NCBI GenBank assembly: GCA_964367715.1
Contig: CAYIYO010000023.1
Location: forward strand, 1-26,452
DNA length: 26,452 bases
Direction: 5' to 3'
Origin: CAYIYO01 sp964367715
GTDB lineage: Bacteria > Chlamydiota > Chlamydiia > Chlamydiales > Criblamydiaceae
The notes below the pieces were generated by a model, which did no database searches, was not told the origin of the DNA, and saw only the letters and a program-made list of their open reading frames with translations. Within the stretch, counting starts at the first letter, position 1. Every line of letters begins with the position of its first letter. Positions 21,505 to 26,452 of the stretch are shown piece after piece. The translations under genes and the position numbers were made by a program.

Positions 21505-22830
21505 ATGCGAAACAAACAAAAAAATTTTGTGTTGGGATTGGGAAAAAGTGGACGCTCCGCATGCCGCTACCTTCATGCACAAGGTGCCCACGTCGTCGCT
21601 GCCGATGCCGCAATTGCGTCTCTTGCAGAAAATTCGGAAGTACAACAGCTCATAAAAGACGGGATCATCTGTGGTTCTGACCAACAGACAATTGATTTTA
21701 GTGCATTTACTCTTTTTGTCCTATCGCCAGGAATTTCTCGCAAGCATCCATTGGTCCAACAGGCACGTGCGGCAGGCGTAGAGGTGATAGGGGAGATCGA
21801 ACTTGCCGCCCGGGATATCAAACAGCCAGCGATAGGAATCACAGGCACAAACGGAAAGACAACGGTCACTCTTCTTGTTGCTCACATCCTTAACGCCTGC
21901 GGAATTCCGGCCCGTGCAGTTGGTAATGTAGGAACTCCCTTAACAGAAGAGCTCCTTCACACGGACGAAAAAACCGTGCTTGTGATCGAACTAAGTTCGT
22001 ACCAATTAGAAACGCTCGCATCGAAAATATTTGACGTGGCTGCGCTGCTAAATATCACGCCCGATCACTTAGATCGTTACGACTCCATGCATGCCTATGC
22101 CGCCGCAAAAGCCGGTCTTCAGGGCTCTCTAAAAGAGGGGAGTCAACTTTATGTCGAACAAAGCGCGTACGAAGGCTTCTCTTCTTTGTTTAAAAAAAAT
22201 AATTGTCTTTTTTATGGATATCATTCCTCCTGCGCACTATGGACCGATGGAACCTCCGTTTTTTACGAAAAAAATAAATCGTTTCTTTTGCCTCTTCAAT
22301 ACCGAGGGAAAATCAGTCACGAAATAGAAAACTTGATGGCCGCCTTTGCGCTTTGTCATCACTATGGCATCGACGCCACCTCCTTTCTTCAGGCATTCGA
22401 TACCTTCTCAAAACCCCCCCATCGTATCGAATTTGTCCGCAGAGTAAATGGTGTCGATTTTATCAACGACAGCAAAGGAACAAACATCGACGCGGTCATC
22501 CGTGCAGTACAAACAATTGAAGGAACGCTCGTTCTAATCGCCGGTGGTATCGATAAAGGAACACCTTTTACGCCATGGATTAAAAACTTTACTGGAAAAG
22601 TAAAGGGCATTTGTGCGATAGGTGAAGCAGCAAAGAAAATTGAAAGTGAACTTTCCCACGCCTTTCCTGTGGCGCGATTCGACACCCTCGACGAGGCTGT
22701 CCATGCCGCCGCCCAAATGTCGTGTGAAGGGGACACAGTACTGTTATCGCCAGGATGTTCAAGCTTTGACATGTTCAAAGACTACGTGCATCGTGGAGAA
22801 GCATTTAAACAGAGTGTAGCAGATCTCTAG
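21505..22830 (+). CDS. murD: UDP-N-acetylmuramoyl-L-alanine:D-glutamate ligase MurD
   Basis: Cytoplasmic ATP-dependent ligase that adds D-glutamate to UDP-MurNAc-L-Ala. An N-terminal Rossmann-like domain begins with VLGLGKSGRSA (9-19). The ATP loop GITGTNGKTT spans 111-120 with Lys118. Further family motifs are VIELSSYQLE, NITPDHLDRY, HRIEFV followed by INDSKGTN, and the C-terminal SPGCSSFDMF. The 441 residues match E. coli MurD (438), with nothing missing. The Shine-Dalgarno AGGA overlaps the mraY stop codon, giving tight coupling, and nine bases separate the genes. Confidence 0.97.
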   Translation: MRNKQKNFVLGLGKSGRSACRYLHAQGAHVVAADAAIASLAENSEVQQLIKDGIICGSDQQTIDFSAFTLFVLSPGISRKHPLVQQARAAGVEVIGEIELAARDIKQPAIGITGTNGKTTVTLLVAHILNACGIPARAVGNVGTPLTEELLHTDEKTVLVIELSSYQLETLASKIFDVAALLNITPDHLDRYDSMHAYAAAKAGLQGSLKEGSQLYVEQSAYEGFSSLFKKNNCLFYGYHSSCALWTDGTSVFYEKNKSFLLPLQYRGKISHEIENLMAAFALCHHYGIDATSFLQAFDTFSKPPHRIEFVRRVNGVDFINDSKGTNIDAVIRAVQTIEGTLVLIAGGIDKGTPFTPWIKNFTGKVKGICAIGEAAKKIESELSHAFPVARFDTLDEAVHAAAQMSCEGDTVLLSPGCSSFDMFKDYVHRGEAFKQSVADL

Positions 22831-22845
22831 AAGGAGCGGAGTGCG

Positions 22846-23571
22846 ATGAGTCGACGTGATACAATAATTATTGCCGTATTACTAAATACAGGAATTTTAG
22901 CGATTCTCTTTATGATGGCGGCAAACCCCGATGATGATCGAGTCTCAGAAACGTTTAATGTCAACGACTCCTTCGTCGAAGCAAAGCAAGCAGCTTCGAC
23001 AAATGAAGTCTCGCAGCCGATCACTGTTGTCTCTTCCGGCGATGAAGTAGAAACCGTACTCAAAGACTTCGCAGCGACTCTCCAGTCAGAAACACTTGCA
23101 AAGCAACACTTCCCAAACAACACGTCGCAAGAGTCAGTTGCTATTGGACAGCAAGTTTATCAGACACAAAGTGCGTCCTCACAAAAAGCCAAACAGCAGT
23201 CAGAAGCAAGTGACCGCTCTGTTGATATCACTGTCAAACGCGGAGATAGCCTCAGCAAAATTGCCGTCGCTAACAACACGACAGTAGGCGCAATCAAAAA
23301 GGCCAACCACCTGTCAAACGACAATCTAAAAATCGGTCAAGTGCTACACATTCCTCAACAAGGAACTGTCTCAGCATCAGAACCCACTAGTGTCAAAATG
23401 GCCTCCTATAACGACAATAAAAACGAATTCTATACGCTGCAATCAGGCGACAACCCGTGGAAGATTGCAAAGAAATTTCAATTGAGTGTGAATGAATTGC
23501 TGCGCATGAACAACTTAGATGAAGCAAAGGCGCGCAACCTTAAACCCGGCGACAGAATACGTGTCCAATAA
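22846..23571 (+). CDS. Membrane-anchored protein with two LysM domains (chlamydial NlpD-like)
   Basis: Peptidoglycan-binding envelope protein. It has a short basic N-terminus (MSRRD), one hydrophobic signal-anchor (about 7-26) and a Ser/Gln/Ala-rich linker (30-125). Two LysM domains follow, at 127-170 (VKRGDSLSKIA ... LKIGQVLHIP) and 195-240 (LQSGDNPWKIA ... LKPGDRIRV). Unlike proteobacterial NlpD there is no LytM/M23 peptidase domain and no lipobox, so it should bind glycan or activate an amidase rather than cut. In Chlamydia trachomatis a LysM protein annotated nlpD holds the same place between murD and ftsW. The Shine-Dalgarno AAGGAG directly follows the murD stop. The 241-residue length agrees with what I recall of the chlamydial protein. 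Confidence 0.9.
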   Translation: MSRRDTIIIAVLLNTGILAILFMMAANPDDDRVSETFNVNDSFVEAKQAASTNEVSQPITVVSSGDEVETVLKDFAATLQSETLAKQHFPNNTSQESVAIGQQVYQTQSASSQKAKQQSEASDRSVDITVKRGDSLSKIAVANNTTVGAIKKANHLSNDNLKIGQVLHIPQQGTVSASEPTSVKMASYNDNKNEFYTLQSGDNPWKIAKKFQLSVNELLRMNNLDEAKARNLKPGDRIRVQ

Positions 23572-23574
23572 CAC

Positions 23575-24845
23575 ATGATGATCCGACACCGACAATTTCT
23601 AATTGTTCTTGTAGTTACTCTCCTCGTCGCAGGCCTAGTCGTGATCTTCAGCACCTCATCCGCTGAAGTTCTCGACCTCGAACTCGACAAAAGTACGCAC
23701 ACCGCCCTTTTCAAACAGCTGGGCTATGCCATTGCAGGAACCCTACTTGGTACCCTTGTCTGGTTCATCGGCTACCGCAACATCATCCGTTGCAGTCCTC
23801 TTCTGTTCTGGTTTTTTGTCTTTCTATTAGTTTTAACGCTCATTCCAGGGATCGGTCGCGAAGTCAATGGATCCAAGCGCTGGGTCGGAATGGCAGGATT
23901 CTATTTTCAACCCTCTGAATTTGTAAAATATGTGGTCCCCGCCTATTTCATTCACCGCATCCTTTCTTTTAAAGGCGACCATTTTGGGCTACAAGCTTTC
24001 ATCAAAATTGTGGGTGTGGTGGCCATTCCTGTTTTACTAATTTTAATCGAACCCAACAATGGCACCGCAGCAGTGATCGGATGCTGTCTTGTTGTCCTTT
24101 TCTTTTTGATGAAGATGCCGCTTAAGTTTTGGGCACTGCCTTTAGTTGTCAGCATCTGCTTGGGTGGCCTCTTCGCCTACCAACTGTCCTATGTGACGGC
24201 GCGTATACAGGTCTACTTGCATCCAGAATTGGATCTCAGAGGGAAAGGCCATCAACCTTACCAAGCAAAAATCGCCGCAGGCTCGGGTCAGATGTGGGGA
24301 AAAGGGGCAGGAAAAAGTTGGCAAAAGCTCAGCTACTTACCGGAAGCACAAAACGATTACATCGCCGCCATCTATGCAGAAGAATACGGATTTGCTGGAA
24401 TCTTCGCTTTAGTTTCCATTTATATGCTGCTAGGACTGACAGGTCTCTATATCGCCGCCACAGCAAATGATCGTGCCGNNNNNNNNNNNNNNNNNNNNNN
24501 NNNNNNNNNNNNNNNNNNNNNNNNNNNNNNNNNNNNNNNNNNNNNNNNNNNNNNNNNNNNNNNNNNNNNNNNNNNNNNATGCTGCTAGGACTGACAGGTC
24601 TCTATATCGCCGCCACAGCAAATGATCGTGCCGCCTTCTGCTATGCAGGCGTGATCTCATTTTTGATCTCCTTTCAAGCATTTCTTAATCTAGGAGTCGT
24701 CTCAGGACTTCTTCCAAGCACGGGGCTCAATCTGCCCTTTTTTAGTCAGGGAGGAACCTCCTTGATGGCAAATATTGTAGGAATTGCCCTATTACTTAAT
24801 ATTTCTATTGAAAATGAACGAGCTAAAAAATCTATAATCGTGTAA
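23575..24845 (+). CDS. ftsW: SEDS glycosyltransferase FtsW, interrupted by an assembly gap
   Basis: FtsW is the SEDS-family polymerase that uses lipid II to build septal glycan together with a class B PBP. The N-terminal part (23575-24478) shows membrane helices, NGSKRWVG (98-105), QPSEFVK (112-118) and LPEAQNDYIAAIYAEEYGF. The C-terminal part (24579-24845) shows TGLNLPFFSQGGTSLMANI. The two are separated by 100 N, but the 55 bases before the gap (24424-24478) are identical to the 55 after it (24579-24633) and in the same frame. Collapsing the overlap gives one uninterrupted frame of 371 residues, a normal length. The start is three bases after the LysM gene stop, with no clear Shine-Dalgarno (coupling). 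The raw sequence would otherwise suggest a broken gene. Confidence 0.94.
24424..24478 (+). repeat. Left copy of the 55-bp contig-end overlap
   Basis: Begins ATGCTGCTAGGACTGACAGG and ends GATCGTGCCG; identical to 24579-24633. Best explained as the same genomic bases assembled on both contig ends, not as a biological repeat. Confidence 0.9.
24479..24578. other. Scaffold gap of exactly 100 N
   Basis: A round 100-N run is the conventional placeholder for a gap of unknown size. Because the flanks overlap by 55 bp, the real gap is probably negative (no missing sequence). Confidence 0.95.
24579..24633 (+). repeat. Right copy of the 55-bp contig-end overlap
   Basis: Identical to 24424-24478 and in the same reading frame of ftsW, both copies reading MLLGLTGLYIAATANDR. 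Confidence 0.9.
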
Positions 24846-24875
24846 TGTTTTATTTTTAAGATCGAGGAATTAACC

Positions 24876-26306
24876 GTGGAAAAAGTTCAAAAAAATATCG
24901 ACGAACAACTACAGTTTTGGAATGCCATCGGCCCTTTCATGACGCTGCTAACTGTGACGGTCTGTCTCATAAAAGGAAGCCAAGCACATACCGCTTTTGC
25001 CGTTGTGGGACTAATAGGGATCCCTCTCTGCGTCCGCTGGCAAAAGAAAGGGATGCTTGTCTCGCTAGCCCTTCTCCTCGCAGTTCTTCTCTACCAAGTT
25101 CCTTCTCTTTCTTTAGATCAACAAGTGTGGAGCGGCGGTGTCTTCCTCGCTTTTTCCCTCTCATTTTTCGCCACGGCCTTATCTTTTGAAGAAGGCTCAT
25201 CCCTCATCACAAAAATGGTCACTGACGCCAACACGCATCTCGATCAACTCCGTCTCCTCGATGATAAAATACGCAGCGTCCAAAAAGAATTAATCGAAGA
25301 GCGCGCCAAAGCAAATACACAATTAAAAGCGATCGAATTAGAAGCCACCCAATACAAAGAAAAAGTGGAGTCCACTCAAGTACTGGCCGACGCCGCTCAG
25401 CAAGAGCTTTCAATGGTCTACGAACGCAATAAAACGCTACTAGATGAACTTTTCGAAGCAAAATCCAAAGCAGCAAACGCAGCTCCTCCAGAAGAATTGC
25501 AATCGTTAACAAATAAGCTTCATCAAGAGGAAGAGCGCGCGCTTACGCTAGAACTCCATCTAGAAGAAAAAGAAGTGGGAATAAAGCAACAAACGGAAAC
25601 GTTGGTGTCTCTTCAACGTCAACTGCTGGAAAAAGAAGAAGGGCAAAAGAAAGAGCTGGAGGTCCTTACGCAACAACTGCACGACTTCACTCAGCAACTT
25701 CAAGAAAAAAATAATCAACTGCATGAAAAACAAAAAATTGCAGAAGATGCCCAACAACAGCACCTCTCCTTTACTCAAGAAATCGATGCTCTTCAACAAC
25801 AACTCGAACAAATAAAAGCCGAAGAGTCCATCCATCAAGAAAGCATTGTCTCGCTAAAAGAACAACTCACGACTCTTCAATCCTCTCTCGATGCTCTTCA
25901 ACAACAACTCGCGGAAAAAGATGTTGCGTTACAAGTGCACGCACAAGAAATTGAACAACTGCAATCCGAAAAAGAAGCATTAAAGCTCAAAAAAGAAAAG
26001 ACTACAACAACCGCAGCAAAAAAAGAAACAGCCGCTTATCGCAAGCTCCAAGGAATGTTTAAACAACTCAAAGAACAGTTCGACGAAAAATGCAGCGTCC
26101 TCGACGAAACCCGCCGCGCACAATTTCATATGCAAGAACGTCTCTTTAATGCCCAACGAGAATTAGAAGAAAAACAACGCATCGAAAAAAATGAAGCAGA
26201 AGCATTGTTAGAAAAGCATCTTCTTAAAATCGAAGAAGAACGCAAAGAATACCTAGAAGAAATTGACTCTCTTCAACAAATCATCGCCACCATGTCAAAA
26301 AAATAG
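24876..26306 (+). CDS. Four-TM protein with a long cytoplasmic coiled coil, unknown function
   Basis: Not recognised as a named family. It starts at a GTG with GAGGAA six bases upstream, 30 bases after ftsW, so it is probably the last gene of that operon. Four hydrophobic segments occupy about 19-33, 38-53, 59-75 and 86-104. The basic loop RWQKKG between the second and third places that loop, and hence both termini, in the cytoplasm. Residues 110-474 are an almost continuous coiled coil rich in Gln, Glu, Leu and Lys, with repeated LQQQL units. Topology and length recall membrane-tethered division or morphogenesis scaffolds, but no homology is visible. In Chlamydia, as I recall, murG follows ftsW; here this gene takes its place. 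Its last 12 bases overlap a convergent gene. Confidence 0.85.
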   Translation: MEKVQKNIDEQLQFWNAIGPFMTLLTVTVCLIKGSQAHTAFAVVGLIGIPLCVRWQKKGMLVSLALLLAVLLYQVPSLSLDQQVWSGGVFLAFSLSFFATALSFEEGSSLITKMVTDANTHLDQLRLLDDKIRSVQKELIEERAKANTQLKAIELEATQYKEKVESTQVLADAAQQELSMVYERNKTLLDELFEAKSKAANAAPPEELQSLTNKLHQEEERALTLELHLEEKEVGIKQQTETLVSLQRQLLEKEEGQKKELEVLTQQLHDFTQQLQEKNNQLHEKQKIAEDAQQQHLSFTQEIDALQQQLEQIKAEESIHQESIVSLKEQLTTLQSSLDALQQQLAEKDVALQVHAQEIEQLQSEKEALKLKKEKTTTTAAKKETAAYRKLQGMFKQLKEQFDEKCSVLDETRRAQFHMQERLFNAQRELEEKQRIEKNEAEALLEKHLLKIEEERKEYLEEIDSLQQIIATMSKK

Positions 26307-26452
26307 CGAGTGGGCTCCAACTTCATCTTTATATTTGAACACATCTTTTGCTTGACTTGCGGCTGCACCAAGTTTTTTTAGGTCGCATTCGCGACCTAAA
26401 AAATAGAACGACTTTCTAAATTCAGAACCGATATGCCCCTTTTCTAGCTCTT
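26295..26452 (-). CDS. C-terminal end of an unknown protein (5' part outside window)
   Basis: The minus strand is open from the window edge to a TGA at 26295-26297, giving 52 codons that end KDVFKYKDEVGAHSLFF. Composition is protein-like (charged and aromatic residues well mixed: FRKSFYFLGRECDLKKLGAA). It overlaps the coiled-coil gene tail-to-tail by 12 bases, and without it the region would be a gap of 146 bases at the edge. No family recognised. Confidence 0.55.
   Translation of the reverse strand, partial: ELEKGHIGSEFRKSFYFLGRECDLKKLGAAASQAKDVFKYKDEVGAHSLFF

Noticed and set aside
24579..24845. Separate 88-residue ORF or ftsW pseudogene fragment after the N-gap
   Set aside because: Its first 55 bases duplicate the sequence before the gap in the same frame; it is the C-terminal part of one intact ftsW.
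26374..26403. Thirteen-base-pair hairpin that looks like a terminator
   Set aside because: On either strand the T-run precedes the stem and the A-run follows it, the reverse of an intrinsic terminator. It also lies within a likely minus-strand coding region.

Overview
The window reads as a chromosomal draft-contig segment of a chlamydia, most likely an environmental (Parachlamydia/Waddlia/Simkania-like) lineage rather than Chlamydia itself. Two gene blocks support this. The minus-strand run rpsA-nusA-infB-rbfA-truB and the plus-strand run mraY-murD-(LysM protein)-ftsW match, from memory, the order in Chlamydia trachomatis. Around them are genes expected of a larger amoeba-associated genome: homospermidine synthase, a eukaryote-type sphingosine-1-phosphate lyase, a QueD/PTPS-like enzyme and repeat-filled intergenic regions. 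The species assignment is inference.

Layout. 1-1058 (+): C-terminal three quarters of homospermidine synthase. 1076-1492 (-): small A/T-rich unknown protein with two hydrophobic segments. 1493-2073: no gene, but a composite hairpin repeat, two related mini-hairpins and the terminator of the next gene. 2074-2397 (-): single-RRM RNA-binding protein with a leader of about 225 nt whose Shine-Dalgarno lies in a hairpin. 2734-5528 (-): rlmD-like and rimO RNA/ribosomal-protein modification genes, overlapping. 5601-6089 (-): Nudix hydrolase. 6175-7815 (-): membrane-anchored S1P-lyase-like enzyme with its own promoter. 7816-8096: second copy of the composite hairpin repeat. 8097-15281 (-): truB, rbfA, infB, nusA and rpsA, tightly packed (transcribed in the order rpsA to truB), a translation/ribosome-maturation operon. 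15398-15772 (-): QueD/PTPS-like gene. 15773-16046: two inverted-repeat elements. 16047-18856 (+): aspartokinase catalytic domain without ACT domains, overlapping an unrecognised 666-residue protein. 18895-18968: purine/pyrimidine-biased dispersed-type repeat. 18990-20150 (-): BrnQ transporter, divergent from the cell-wall operon through back-to-back promoters. 20269-24845 (+): mraY, murD, LysM protein, ftsW. 24876-26306 (+): four-TM, long coiled-coil protein. 26295-26452 (-): C-terminal end of an unknown gene.

How genes work together. The rpsA-to-truB block supplies ribosomal protein S1, transcription elongation/antitermination, initiation factor 2, 30S maturation and tRNA pseudouridylation. 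The mraY-to-ftsW block makes lipid I, adds D-Glu to the muropeptide, provides a peptidoglycan-binding LysM protein and a SEDS glycan polymerase. In FtsZ-less chlamydiae this machinery serves septal peptidoglycan, which makes the adjacent membrane coiled-coil protein the most attractive unknown here.

One assembly caveat matters. The 100-N gap in ftsW is flanked by an identical 55-bp sequence on both sides, so the gap is almost certainly an unmerged contig overlap. Collapsing it restores an intact 371-residue FtsW in frame.
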